Source: UBA1672 sp963977495
Lineage (GTDB): Bacteria; Pseudomonadota; Alphaproteobacteria; Micavibrionales; Micavibrionaceae
DNA length: 62,381 nt
Reading direction: 5' to 3'
Assembly (NCBI GenBank): GCA_963977495.1
Contig: CAXBOT010000008.1
Location: 1-62,381, forward strand
The number at the start of each line of letters is the position of its first letter. Position 1 is the first letter of the stretch. Made by a program: the position numbers and the translations under genes. This document shows positions 9,199 through 18,002 of the stretch, piece by piece. Under the pieces are notes generated by a model. The model was given only the letters and a program-made list of their open reading frames with translations. It had not been told where the DNA came from and ran no database searches.

Positions 9199-12163
9199 AT
9201 TCGACCCGAACCAGAACCATCAGCGCCTTGCGCTAGAGTCTGTGTACAGTGTTTTTGAAGGGCAAGAGCTGAACAAAACCACGTTCTCTATGCCCACTAT
9301 CCAGCATAGCGATAAATCAACACCCGACATGTATTCCAATCAAACGGATCGCGGATACGCCAACCGCCTGAAGCTATTGCCCGAAGAAGTGCTGGCGAAT
9401 GTGCGTCAAATTCAATTAAAAAACGGCCTTAAGCAGTCCAAAGGTGAGATGAAAGACCTCGACTTCACCGTGGAGATGGAAACGGGTACTGGTAAAACTT
9501 ACGTTTATTTACGCTCTGTTTTTGAGATGAACCAGCTTTATGGCTTCACCAAATTCATCATTGTTGTGCCGAGCATTGCAATTAAAGAAGGTGTGCTTAA
9601 ATCTCTACAAATGACAGAGGATCACTTTAAGGAGCTTTACGACAATACACCCTTTGACTATTTCACTTATAATTCAAGTGACCCTTCCAAGGTGCGATCT
9701 TTTGCGACCAACGATTATATCCAGATAATGGTGATTAATATTGATGCCTTCCGCAGAAGCTTTACAGATAAAACAAAAGAAACCACTGCAAACATCATCC
9801 ATCGTTGGAATGATAAAATGCAGGGTGTGCCGATTGATTTCATTCAAGAGACAAACCCCGTTGTAATTATTGATGAGCCACAGAGCGTTGACACTACCGT
9901 TAAGGCGTCAGATGCGATTAAATCACTAAACCCCCTCTGCACATTCCGTTATTCCGCCACCCACGTTGATAAACACCACATGCTTTACAAGCTGGACTCT
10001 ATAGATGCGTATGAGCAAAAGTTGGTAAAACAAATTGAAGTTGCCTCTCTTGAGGTCAAAGACGGCAATAACAAGGCGTATATAAAATTACTTGCTGTCG
10101 ATAACAAGAACGGCCACCGCGCCAAAATAGAATATGATGAACAACAAAAGGGGAAAGTTAAGCGTAACTCAAAATGGGTCAAACCTGGCCAAGATTTGAT
10201 GGAGCTGGCAAAGCGCAGCATTTACGATGGCTATGTCGTTAACGACATCTATTGTGAAGAAGGCAACGAATATATCGACTTCACCAGTAAGGAAGACATT
10301 ATTAGTCTGCACCACGCCATTGGTGAAGTGGACGAAGATGAATATAAACGCCTGCAAATTCGCAAAACCATCGAAGAACATTTGGATAAAGAGCTAAGGC
10401 TAACGCCAATGGGTATTAAAGTTTTAAGCCTGTTCTTTATTGATAAAGTCTCAAATTACCGAGATTACGAAGCACCTGATCAAAAGGGTAAATATGCTCG
10501 TATGTTTGAAGAGGAATACGGGAAGGCAATTAAGAAACCTAAATATAACAGCCTGTTTTCTGACATGGATACGGATAGCTTGCCTGAGCTGGTTCATAAC
10601 GGATATTTCTCTGCTGATAAAAAAGGTGTTCTGAAAGATACCAAGGGAACGACTGCGGCAGATGAAGATACCTACACTTTGATTATGAAAGATAAGGAGA
10701 AGCTTCTGAGTTTTGATTCAAAGCTGAAGTTTATATTTTCACACTCAGCGTTAAAAGAAGGCTGGGATAATCCGAATGTTTTCCAAATCTGCACCTTAAA
10801 TGAAACAAAATCTACAATCAAAAAACGTCAAGAAATCGGGCGCGGGCTTCGCATATCCGTCAATCAAGACGGGGAACGAGTCCATGGATTTGAGGTGAAC
10901 ACACTCACCGTCATGGCAAATGAATCCTATGAAGACTTCGTTGATGGTTTGCAGAAAGAAATAGAAAAGGAAGAGGGCATTCGCTTTGGAGTCGTAAATG
11001 ACCACTTGTTTGCGAATATTGTCATTCAGGACGCTGAGGGCAACGATAAGTTACTTGGGGCGGATAAATCAGAAGAAATACACCAGCACCTTTTGACAAA
11101 AAAATACATCGACCAGCGCGATAAGGTGACTGATGATCTAAGAGTGGCTTTAAAAAACGATACCGTTGATTTGCCAGAGGAACATGCCGAATACGCTGAT
11201 CAAGTCCTGGGATCGCTTAAGAGAGTGGCTGGAGGGCTTAATATTAAAAATAACGACGATAAGCGTACAGTACGTTTAAATAAAGCAGTTTTTGAAAGCC
11301 CAGATTTTAAAGAGCTGTGGGATAAGGTGAAGTATAAAACAACATATAATGTTGATTTTGACCCAGAAGAACTTGTTAAAAAATGTGCTGAGAAAATCAA
11401 AAACACTCTTGTCGTTGGTAAAACTAAATTTACCTATGGTAGAGCTACGACTGAAATAACGCGAGGTGGTGTGGATATCACAAACCGCAAAGAAAGCACT
11501 CATTTATATGATGTAAGGGATTATCAAATTCCTGATATTTTAAGCTTTTTACAAAATGAAACAAATCTAAAAAGAAAATCAATCTTAGATATTTTAATTA
11601 AGAGTGAGCGCTTAGAAGATTTTAAAAATAATCCTCAGAAGTTCATTGATGAGGTGAAGGGTATAATTAAGCGTGAAATGTGTCGTTTTGTAATCGATGG
11701 CATTAAATATCAGAAAATTGGCGATGACTACTTTTATGCTCAAGAGTTGTTTGAAAACGAAGAGCTAATAGGATACCTCAACAAAAATATGATCGAAGCA
11801 AAGCATTCAATCTATGATCACGTTGTCTATGATTCGGACACAGAATCAAAAATTGCCGAGTCTTTTGAAATCAATGATGAGGTGAAGGTTTATACTAAAC
11901 TTCCATCATGGTTCAAAATAGATACGCCTCTTGGCACGTATAACCCAGACTGGGCAGTTTTGTTAGAAATGGAAGGAACAGAACGCTTATATTTTGTGAT
12001 TGAAACAAAAAATACAAGCACCGGCACAGTTATTGAGGATCTTCTCAAGGCGAGTGAACAAGATAAAATAAAATGTGGCCACGCACATTTTAAAGCCCTT
12101 GGGGCAGAAGCAAGTTATGTGGTCGCGAGCGATTATGACACTTTTTTAGATCAGGTAAAGTAA
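9188..12163 (+). CDS. res: Type III restriction enzyme subunit (Res), helicase-nuclease
   Basis: 991 residues. Walker A METGTGKT at about residue 96-103, Walker B IIDEPQSVD (about 226), a superfamily 2 C-terminal lobe with SALKEGWDNPNVFQ (about 520) and RQEIGRGLR (about 548), and a C-terminal PD-(D/E)XK nuclease with YNPDWAV (about 918) and VIETKN (about 938). The length is typical for Res subunits. With Mod it forms an ATP-dependent complex that cuts unmodified DNA after long-range communication between head-to-head sites. It overlaps the small upstream gene by 11 bases. Confidence 0.92.
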   Translation: MKIKFDPNQNHQRLALESVYSVFEGQELNKTTFSMPTIQHSDKSTPDMYSNQTDRGYANRLKLLPEEVLANVRQIQLKNGLKQSKGEMKDLDFTVEMETGTGKTYVYLRSVFEMNQLYGFTKFIIVVPSIAIKEGVLKSLQMTEDHFKELYDNTPFDYFTYNSSDPSKVRSFATNDYIQIMVINIDAFRRSFTDKTKETTANIIHRWNDKMQGVPIDFIQETNPVVIIDEPQSVDTTVKASDAIKSLNPLCTFRYSATHVDKHHMLYKLDSIDAYEQKLVKQIEVASLEVKDGNNKAYIKLLAVDNKNGHRAKIEYDEQQKGKVKRNSKWVKPGQDLMELAKRSIYDGYVVNDIYCEEGNEYIDFTSKEDIISLHHAIGEVDEDEYKRLQIRKTIEEHLDKELRLTPMGIKVLSLFFIDKVSNYRDYEAPDQKGKYARMFEEEYGKAIKKPKYNSLFSDMDTDSLPELVHNGYFSADKKGVLKDTKGTTAADEDTYTLIMKDKEKLLSFDSKLKFIFSHSALKEGWDNPNVFQICTLNETKSTIKKRQEIGRGLRISVNQDGERVHGFEVNTLTVMANESYEDFVDGLQKEIEKEEGIRFGVVNDHLFANIVIQDAEGNDKLLGADKSEEIHQHLLTKKYIDQRDKVTDDLRVALKNDTVDLPEEHAEYADQVLGSLKRVAGGLNIKNNDDKRTVRLNKAVFESPDFKELWDKVKYKTTYNVDFDPEELVKKCAEKIKNTLVVGKTKFTYGRATTEITRGGVDITNRKESTHLYDVRDYQIPDILSFLQNETNLKRKSILDILIKSERLEDFKNNPQKFIDEVKGIIKREMCRFVIDGIKYQKIGDDYFYAQELFENEELIGYLNKNMIEAKHSIYDHVVYDSDTESKIAESFEINDEVKVYTKLPSWFKIDTPLGTYNPDWAVLLEMEGTERLYFVIETKNTSTGTVIEDLLKASEQDKIKCGHAHFKALGAEASYVVASDYDTFLDQVK

Positions 12164-12772
12164 ATGAGCAAAGGGTCTTACATTGGTGGAGGTACACTAC
12201 TCCATGGAGGCTCCGCACTCTTTAGAAAATCAAAAGAGCGATGTATACCAAGCAATTTTTATAAAGAAAAAGACAAGAGAATCGCAAAAAGTTATTATAA
12301 AAAGTGCCTTAAAGCACAAAAAAATGGTCTGGAAATACCGTGCATTCCCAACAACGAAGCCCTCCAAAAAGCCATTTTAGAGGCAGAAGGAGTTGATAAT
12401 TGGATCAAAAAAACGCTTTTAATAGAGTTTTCTCTAAAAAAGAAAACTAAAAAAACCGAGAAAAAAAAGCCCGTACAAACTAAAGATAAGAATAATAAGC
12501 AACTAGAAGAAAGCGAACGAAGATTTATAAAAAGCTATATATGGGCGGAGATGGTCGGCAGACCCTTACCGTTAAACATACCCCGTCATATCAAAAGGAA
12601 ACTAACGAAACAGTCTATAGAAATTCACGATTGGATTAAATCACATATTTCTTTTGATGACATTTTTGAACAATGTAGAAAACGCAGAGCAGAACAGCTC
12701 CTACGAATGAAAACAGAAAACTCAGTGGTCGTTGAGAAGAAAAAATCTAAACGTAAACACGGACGCTCATAA
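12164..12772 (+). CDS. Basic Lys/Arg-rich protein at end of R-M operon
   Basis: 202 residues, starting on the base after the res stop codon. The N-terminus has a glycine-rich SYIGGGTLLHGGSALF segment, the middle (about 85-110) is almost all lysine, and the end is basic again. Strong positive charge suggests nucleic-acid binding. I do not recognise the family beyond noting that short proteins with this glycine-rich opening occur at the end of restriction or plasmid operons. The position implies co-transcription with res. Function unknown. Confidence 0.55.
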   Translation: MSKGSYIGGGTLLHGGSALFRKSKERCIPSNFYKEKDKRIAKSYYKKCLKAQKNGLEIPCIPNNEALQKAILEAEGVDNWIKKTLLIEFSLKKKTKKTEKKKPVQTKDKNNKQLEESERRFIKSYIWAEMVGRPLPLNIPRHIKRKLTKQSIEIHDWIKSHISFDDIFEQCRKRRAEQLLRMKTENSVVVEKKKSKRKHGRS

Positions 12773-12951
12773 TTAATTAAAACTAGCTATAACAAGGATG
12801 GAAAGAGATTTCAGAATATTCTTAGCAAGAGTAGGGCTGAAAATTATAGGAATAATTTCATAAACTTTTTGTGTGATAATATATGTTATGAAAAGTACTG
12901 TTATATTTTGTAGTAGGGGGGCGTGCTTTATTGCGAAGTTCACCTATCACC

Positions 12952-13524
12952 TTAAAACTCCTCCTCTGAAGCTTCTATATTGCGCAACAATACAGCTGCA
13001 GTTAAATCTCCTGTAACGTTTACAACCGTTCGACACATATCTAAGATTCTATCAACGCCGATAATCAAAGCCATACCAGAGGCTGGAATGCCAAACTTGG
13101 CAGAAACTGTCGCTAAAATAGCAATGCTAACGCCCGGTGTTCCTGGCGCACCTACTGAAGTTAAAACAAGCATCATTACAAGCGCAGATTGTTCCCCCAC
13201 GCTTAGACTTATCCCAAACATCTGGGCAAGAAAAATAATGGCTACGGCTTGATAAAGGGCTGTCCCAGCCATATTGACTGTTGCTCCCAGTGGAATGACT
13301 ACATCAGCAACATTCCTCGGAACATTCAGTTTTTGGGTGGCGGTTTCAATTGAAAGCGGCATAACAGCAGCGGAGCTGGAGGTTGAAAAAGCTAAAAGCT
13401 GCACCGGCGCTATAGTTTTGAGGAAAGTGAAAGGATTTGATTTGCCCAATGTCGCAATCAAAATAAGATACACAGAAAGCAACATGAGCAGCGCTATGCC
13501 GCTGACAATGGCGCTATCGGTCAA
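12952..13524 (-). pseudogene. C-terminal half of a dicarboxylate/cation symporter (SDF family) fused to an lspA scrap
   Basis: About 180 residues match the C-terminal half of the sodium/proton:dicarboxylate symporter (SDF) family: AFSTSSSAAVMPLS, IPLGATVNMAGTALYQ, a GAPGTPGVSIA loop and a DRILDMCRTVVNVTGD helix, all hallmark substrate-binding elements. Whole family members have about 400-430 residues, so the N-terminal helices are lost. The first dozen codons (TDSAIVSGIALLM) are not symporter sequence but the C-terminal part of signal peptidase II. The only start is a TTG inside that scrap. A non-functional recombination relic. Confidence 0.8.
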
Positions 13525-13597
13525 ATTAAAGGCGTGTCAGTTGATGAGCGGCGACAATAAAAAGAACGGCTAATGTCAAATAGAGATATTTGCTCAT
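13481..13597 (-). pseudogene. Deleted, frameshifted lspA remnant behind zntA
   Basis: An ATG at 13597 overlaps the zntA stop (ATGA) and encodes 23 residues (MSKYLYLTLAVLFIVA...) like the first membrane helix of a prolipoprotein signal peptidase, then stops at 13526. Directly behind, out of frame, 13481-13540 is 54/60 identical to 17027-17086 within the intact lspA. So a second lspA once followed zntA, lost its middle, and had its 3' end replaced by symporter sequence. ATPase-lspA pairs are known from lead-resistance loci (pbrA with pbrC), which supports the reading. Confidence 0.6.
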
Positions 13598-15735
13598 ATG
13601 TTTTTAAACCGTAAAAGCCTGAGCCCGTTAAACACCACGATCAGGCTTGCGCCCATATCGGCGAATACCGCCATCCACAAGGTCGCCATACCCGCAAAAT
13701 TAAGCGCCAGAAACAGCACCTTGATGCCAATGGACAGCGTAATGTTCTGTTTCAGAATAGCGCCGGTTTTCCGGCTGAGAGAAATAAAAAGCGGCAGACG
13801 GCGCAGATCATCCTCCATCAGCGCCACATCCGCCGTTTCCAGTGCGGTATCCGTGCCCGCCACCCCCATCGCGAAACCGATCGAGGATTTCGCCAGAGCC
13901 GGCGCATCGTTAATGCCATCGCCGACCATGCCGATTACGCCATAGCGTAAGCCCAGTTCCTCAACAGCCTTAAGCTTATCTTCCGGCAGCATATTGCCGC
14001 GCACATCTTCAAGCCCGACTTCCCTGCCGATCGCATCGGCGGTTGTCTGGTTATCGCCGGTCAATACCACACAATGCACGCCGTGCGCCTGCATATCCTT
14101 GATCGCCTGAACACTGGAATCGCGGATCGTATCGGCCACGGCGATAATGCAAAGAGCCGCCGTCTCACTGGCCAGAACGACAACGGTTTTGCCCTCTTTT
14201 TCGAATTTTTCCAGCGCGGATTCAACCTCGGCGCTGCAAACCCCGCGCTCCTCCATCAGCCGGTGATTGCCTATATAATAAAGCTTTCCGTCCACGACAG
14301 CTTTGGCGCCACGCCCGGTTATCGATTCAAAATCGCGAACATCCACTAAATCACCTTTTTTCTTCTCCCAAAAATCAAGAACAGCCGAGGCAACCGGGTG
14401 TTCAGAGTGGCTTTCAAGACTTGCGGCCAGTTGCAAAAGCCTCTCTTCATTCTCCGCTTGCCCCTCCAGCGGGAAAATATCCGTAACTTCCGGTCTGCCA
14501 TAGGTGAGCGTTCCGGTTTTATCCAGCGCCAGCGCCTTGAGCTTGCGCCCTTCCTCCAGATACACGCCGCCCTTGATGAGAATGCCGCGCCGCGCCGCGG
14601 CGGCAAGGCCGCTGACCACTGTCACCGGTGTGGAAATCACCAGCGCGCACGGGCAGGCGATCACCAGCGTTACCAGCGCCTTGTAAGCCCACGGCATAAA
14701 CTCTGCGCCGAAGAAAACCGGCGGCACAATCGCGATAAACGCGGCCAGGACGACAATGGCCGGCGTATAATAAGAAGCAAAAAGATCCACAAAACGCTGG
14801 GTCGGGGCGCGCTGCCCCTGCGCTTCCTGCACGGAGCGGATAATGCGGGCCAGCGTGGTGTTGCCCTTATTGGCGGTTACGCGAAACTCGAACGTGCCGC
14901 GTTCGTTAATCGTGCCCGCAAAGACCGTATCGCCGGGATTTTTATCCACCGGCATGCTTTCCCCGGTAATTGGCGCCTGATTAACGCTGGACTTGCCCTC
15001 CGTGATCACCCCGTCAAGCGGAATACGTTCCCCGGGTTTCACGCGCACGACGGCTTCCATCGGCACCTCCGCGGCGGTGATTTCTTTCCAGCCGCCGTCA
15101 GGCTGCTGAACCATGGCCGTTTCCGGGGTCATTTCCATGAGGCTGCGGATCGCATTGCGGGCGCGGTCGAGCGAATAGGCCTCGATCATCTCGGCCAGCG
15201 CGAAAAGAGACATTACCATTGCCGCTTCCGGCCATTCGCCGATCAGCATGGCGCCGGCAACGGCGATCATCATCAGAAAATTGATATTCAGCGTCAGCGT
15301 CCGCAGGGCGATCATGCCTTTTTTAAAGGTCTGCGTTCCGGCGGCGGCAATAGCGAAAAGAGAAAGAGCGATAACAGGCGCGGATAGCTCATTCTCCAGC
15401 GTCCAGCCGACAAACTCCGCTGCCAGCGCCGCGATGGCGGATAGCCCTACCAGAATTTTATCGCGCAGCGAAACCCCGGGCTCAAAATTTTCGGCGGTAT
15501 CATCCGCGCCGTCTTTACGTTCGGGGTCCATTTTAAGATCCTGCAGCGCGGAAAGAACCGCGCCGTCATCTTTAAGCTCATGTAGAACAGTCAACTCGCG
15601 CTGCATAAGGTTGAAGCGCAACTCCTTAATGCCTTCGATACTCGCAAGAGCGTTGCGGATGATTCGCTCCTCTGTCGGGCAATCCATATTACGGACAATA
15701 AAAACGCTTTCTTTGGCTTGAGTGGATTCAGACAT
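13594..15735 (-). CDS. zntA: Heavy-metal P1B-type ATPase (Zn/Cd/Pb exporter)
   Basis: 713 residues. The N-terminal metal-binding domain has VRNMDCPTEE with Cys19, the CPTE variant common in lead/cadmium/zinc pumps. The membrane core has the CPC motif in CPCALVIST (about residue 360), the phosphorylated aspartate in DKTGTLT (about 405), the hinge GDGINDAPALA (about 603) and a late DMGAS in the last helix, which together mark the divalent P1B-2 group. It exports Zn, Cd or Pb across the inner membrane at the cost of ATP. It is GC-richer than the plasmid backbone. No MerR-type regulator lies beside it in the window. Confidence 0.92.
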   Translation of the reverse strand: MSESTQAKESVFIVRNMDCPTEERIIRNALASIEGIKELRFNLMQRELTVLHELKDDGAVLSALQDLKMDPERKDGADDTAENFEPGVSLRDKILVGLSAIAALAAEFVGWTLENELSAPVIALSLFAIAAAGTQTFKKGMIALRTLTLNINFLMMIAVAGAMLIGEWPEAAMVMSLFALAEMIEAYSLDRARNAIRSLMEMTPETAMVQQPDGGWKEITAAEVPMEAVVRVKPGERIPLDGVITEGKSSVNQAPITGESMPVDKNPGDTVFAGTINERGTFEFRVTANKGNTTLARIIRSVQEAQGQRAPTQRFVDLFASYYTPAIVVLAAFIAIVPPVFFGAEFMPWAYKALVTLVIACPCALVISTPVTVVSGLAAAARRGILIKGGVYLEEGRKLKALALDKTGTLTYGRPEVTDIFPLEGQAENEERLLQLAASLESHSEHPVASAVLDFWEKKKGDLVDVRDFESITGRGAKAVVDGKLYYIGNHRLMEERGVCSAEVESALEKFEKEGKTVVVLASETAALCIIAVADTIRDSSVQAIKDMQAHGVHCVVLTGDNQTTADAIGREVGLEDVRGNMLPEDKLKAVEELGLRYGVIGMVGDGINDAPALAKSSIGFAMGVAGTDTALETADVALMEDDLRRLPLFISLSRKTGAILKQNITLSIGIKVLFLALNFAGMATLWMAVFADMGASLIVVFNGLRLLRFKNI

Positions 15736-16187
15736 ATCAATTCCTTTTTGTTGCGCAGAGTTTAAGGGCTATCTCATTCTTTTTCAACTGGTCCGCCCAA
15801 TCCGGAAGGGTCATTCAATCAGCGTTACAGGGGAGCGTTTTTTCATTGCTGCTACCAACTAGGGAGGAACGGTTTATGCGTAAACAGTAAAGAATGGAGT
15901 TTGCAGTCCTTAAAACTGTCCCAAAAGGATTGCCTGTCCCCTGCCGGGACGAAGGCGATCGGCGAAACCCGGTATTGCTCTTGCAGCGAACAGCCTTTTT
16001 CGAACTGGACAAACGAAAAAGCTGATTGCGGATCACTCTTTAGGGTAGCCGAATGCTTCTAACACTAACATGTGGCAGAAAACCTGACCACGAAGAGATC
16101 TATGATACCGGCAATGACAAGGCAATCAATGAAGACAGCAAAAGAGCTGCATTTTTATATTGCATAATTTTATTAGAGAGCACAAAA
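15736..16187. other. Non-coding region upstream of zntA
   Basis: This 450-base stretch separates zntA from a small plus-strand gene. It must carry the zntA promoter, though I could not fix a -35/-10 pair. A perfect 8-bp inverted repeat CTTTTTCG / CGAAAAAG lies at 15995-16021. Frames here (for example 15815-16036 minus) are Ser/Arg-rich and have no protein-family character. Possible degenerate sequence from the event that assembled the cassette. Confidence 0.4.
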
Positions 16188-16310
16188 ATGTTTGACGATA
16201 TGTTCGATTTTTCCAAAAAGCGCGACGCCAAGGGTGCCGCCATTTTTTACGGCTATCACACAACGGTCATTCTCGCCGTGATGGGTATCATCAGGCTTTT
16301 GGGGGGATGA
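16188..16310 (+). CDS. Small membrane protein, 40 residues
   Basis: ATG at 16188 with AGAGAGCAC upstream. It encodes a short acidic/basic head (MFDDMFDFSKKRDAKG), then one hydrophobic helix ending in a diglycine. A longer frame from 16053 exists, but the added part has no character. Small single-helix proteins of this form are common next to metal and envelope genes in alphaproteobacteria. Function unknown. It is the only plus-strand gene in the metal block. Confidence 0.45.
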   Translation: MFDDMFDFSKKRDAKGAAIFYGYHTTVILAVMGIIRLLGG

Positions 16311-16344
16311 CGCCGAACCCGTTGCGGACCTGGTTTCAGTGCGT

Positions 16345-16866
16345 TCAATCCGGAGCCCCGTTGGCCCGGCGCAGAATGAGGACGGCGCACAGGGCGCAGC
16401 CCACGGCCAGACCAAGACACAGCATCACATTATAATTGGCCATGGACAGGCCGAGGATCGGATCGGCCCACGGAATTTCGTCGCAGCGCACGACCGGTGC
16501 GCTCTGGATTTTGGTGAGCAGGTCGCCGCCGAACAGGTCGGGCACGTTGCAGCCTTCAAGAAAGCTTTTCCACCAGTGCCGCTCTACGCCGGTATGGTAG
16601 AAGGCGATAACGGCGTTTGCCAGAAAGGTCAGCCCCGCAAGAGCCACCATGACCGCAGAAACCCTGACGCTCTTCTTCACAAAAACCAGCCCGATCAGCC
16701 CGAGCACAATGGCGATCCCGTAAGGCCAGCGCTGCAGGATGCACAGATTGCAGGGCAGTAGTCCGAACGCATATTGCGCCGTCAACGCCGAGCCCAGCGA
16801 AAAGGCGGAGACAAAGACGATTCCCGCGCAGACAAAGTAGGCGCAGGACAGCCATTTTTTTACCAT
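16345..16866 (-). CDS. dsbB: Disulfide bond formation protein DsbB
   Basis: 173 residues, four predicted membrane helices. The first redox pair is CNLC in LLPCNLCILQRW (about residues 37-40). The second pair lies in the periplasmic loop (GCNVPDLFGGD ... VVRCDEIPW, about 104 and 127). The length is normal. DsbB passes electrons from DsbA to quinone, re-oxidising DsbA. It is the last gene of a run with lspA, a DsbD-N-like gene and a DsbA-like gene on the same strand, so the cassette brings its own periplasmic oxidation pair. Confidence 0.9.
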   Translation of the reverse strand: MVKKWLSCAYFVCAGIVFVSAFSLGSALTAQYAFGLLPCNLCILQRWPYGIAIVLGLIGLVFVKKSVRVSAVMVALAGLTFLANAVIAFYHTGVERHWWKSFLEGCNVPDLFGGDLLTKIQSAPVVRCDEIPWADPILGLSMANYNVMLCLGLAVGCALCAVLILRRANGAPD

Positions 16867-16968
16867 ATTGAATTAACTTTTTCATTGTGTTTTGAGCCAT
16901 GCATGGTGTACATAGGAGGTATACAAAAACGATCATATGCGCCAGCAGCGCATGAATCGCCGCGATTT

Positions 16969-17484
16969 TCAGCCAATGTTCGTCCTCCTAATTTTTTGAT
17001 GCTTCGGCGCTTTAAAAAACTCGTAAAACATGAGCAAAGCTATGCCGCTGACAATGGCGCTGTCAGTCAAATTAAAGGCGGGCCAGTGATACCCATAGGC
17101 ATGGAAATCCAGAATGTCGATCACATGACCATAGGCCAACCGTTCAAACGTATTCCCCAAAGCACCGCCGATGATCAGCCCCAAGGCACAGGCCATCCAT
17201 AGTGATTGTGTCCGCAGGAGCCAGACAAAGAAAAAGCCTGTAATCGCAAAGGCCAAGGCCGAAAGCAGCCATTTGCCATACGCCAAGCCCTGCAGCATGC
17301 CAAAACTCACACCGTCATTGCCTGTCCAGACCAGATTAAAAAACGGGGTGATTTTCACGAACCCCTCTGTATCCTGTAAATGCAGCGAAACGGCCTGTTC
17401 GGTGAAGCGGTCTATCATAACAACCAAAGCGGCCAGTATGAGTGCTATAACGGGAAGCCAGAATTTTGAGAGAACATTTTTCAT
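16969..17484 (-). CDS. lspA: Lipoprotein signal peptidase (signal peptidase II)
   Basis: 171 residues with four membrane helices. The catalytic aspartates are visible as Asp123 in GHVIDILDF and Asp141 in AFNLTDSA; the preceding GGALGNTFER carries Glu where most members have Asp (GNLIDR). It removes signal peptides from lipoproteins in the inner membrane. The start overlaps the stop of the upstream DsbD-N-like gene by 4 bases. It sits among several lipoprotein genes in this cargo, an obvious set of substrates. A broken second copy lies behind zntA. Confidence 0.92.
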   Translation of the reverse strand: MKNVLSKFWLPVIALILAALVVMIDRFTEQAVSLHLQDTEGFVKITPFFNLVWTGNDGVSFGMLQGLAYGKWLLSALAFAITGFFFVWLLRTQSLWMACALGLIIGGALGNTFERLAYGHVIDILDFHAYGYHWPAFNLTDSAIVSGIALLMFYEFFKAPKHQKIRRTNIG

Positions 17485-17999
17485 TTTATATTCCCAAGCT
17501 GTTGTTTTTCCAAGACCGTACTCTGCGCCGTTACAGGCAGCGATAAAGCCAATTCAGCGGATTCAGGAATGCAGGTTTTTTCGCATACCATCCAATCCAC
17601 CTTAGCCTTTAGCATCACTGTGCCGGAGGGTGCATTTTCCGGCGGAGTGATCATAATCGGCAGCGTAACTTTTTCGCTGTATCCATAGGTGGTGAAACCA
17701 AAATCCTCATATGTTTCTGCTGGCGGCCATTCAATCGCTCCGGCCTTAAAATCAGGCGGCAATGTCCATGCGACCCTGACAGGCAAACCTGAATCCCCAG
17801 GCGGATCAGTATAGGTGTGCCAGCCTTCCGCCAGATCGAAGTCCAGAAACACCTTGAACGGCGCACCGGACTGAATGTTCTCGATATTCGTCTTAAGCTC
17901 CAGGCGGGTGAAATCAGAGCGAAACCCACCTGTTTCCTGCGCGAAGGACGGTGTTTGCAAAAACAATAGACCAACAAGCAGGAAGGCAAGCTTCTTCAT
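17481..17999 (-). CDS. DsbD N-terminal-domain-like periplasmic protein
   Basis: 172 residues with a signal peptide (MKKLAFLLVGLLFLQTPSFA). The mature part resembles the immunoglobulin-like alpha domain of the thiol reductase DsbD: GWHTYTDPPGDSGLPVRV, YGYSEKVTLPI, and a C-terminal cysteine pair in DWMVCEKTCIPES. The membrane and thioredoxin parts of full DsbD are absent, so this is a stand-alone domain. Probably a thiol carrier for periplasmic metal or disulfide proteins. It lies 3 bases after the DsbA-like gene and overlaps lspA. Confidence 0.7.
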   Translation of the reverse strand: MKKLAFLLVGLLFLQTPSFAQETGGFRSDFTRLELKTNIENIQSGAPFKVFLDFDLAEGWHTYTDPPGDSGLPVRVAWTLPPDFKAGAIEWPPAETYEDFGFTTYGYSEKVTLPIMITPPENAPSGTVMLKAKVDWMVCEKTCIPESAELALSLPVTAQSTVLEKQQLGNIK

Positions 18000-18002
18000 G
18001 GC

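Noticed and set aside
3052..12772. DISARM or BREX system
   Set aside because: No DUF1998 protein (DrmB), no PglZ or BrxL; the methyltransferase and nuclease are plain type III Mod and Res.
14398..15387. Long plus-strand open frame opposite zntA
   Set aside because: Arg/His-rich composition typical of an antisense frame in GC-rich coding DNA; zntA on the minus strand has every expected motif.
15815..16036. 73-codon minus-strand frame upstream of zntA
   Set aside because: Ser/Arg-rich, no ribosome site and no family character; treated as non-coding.
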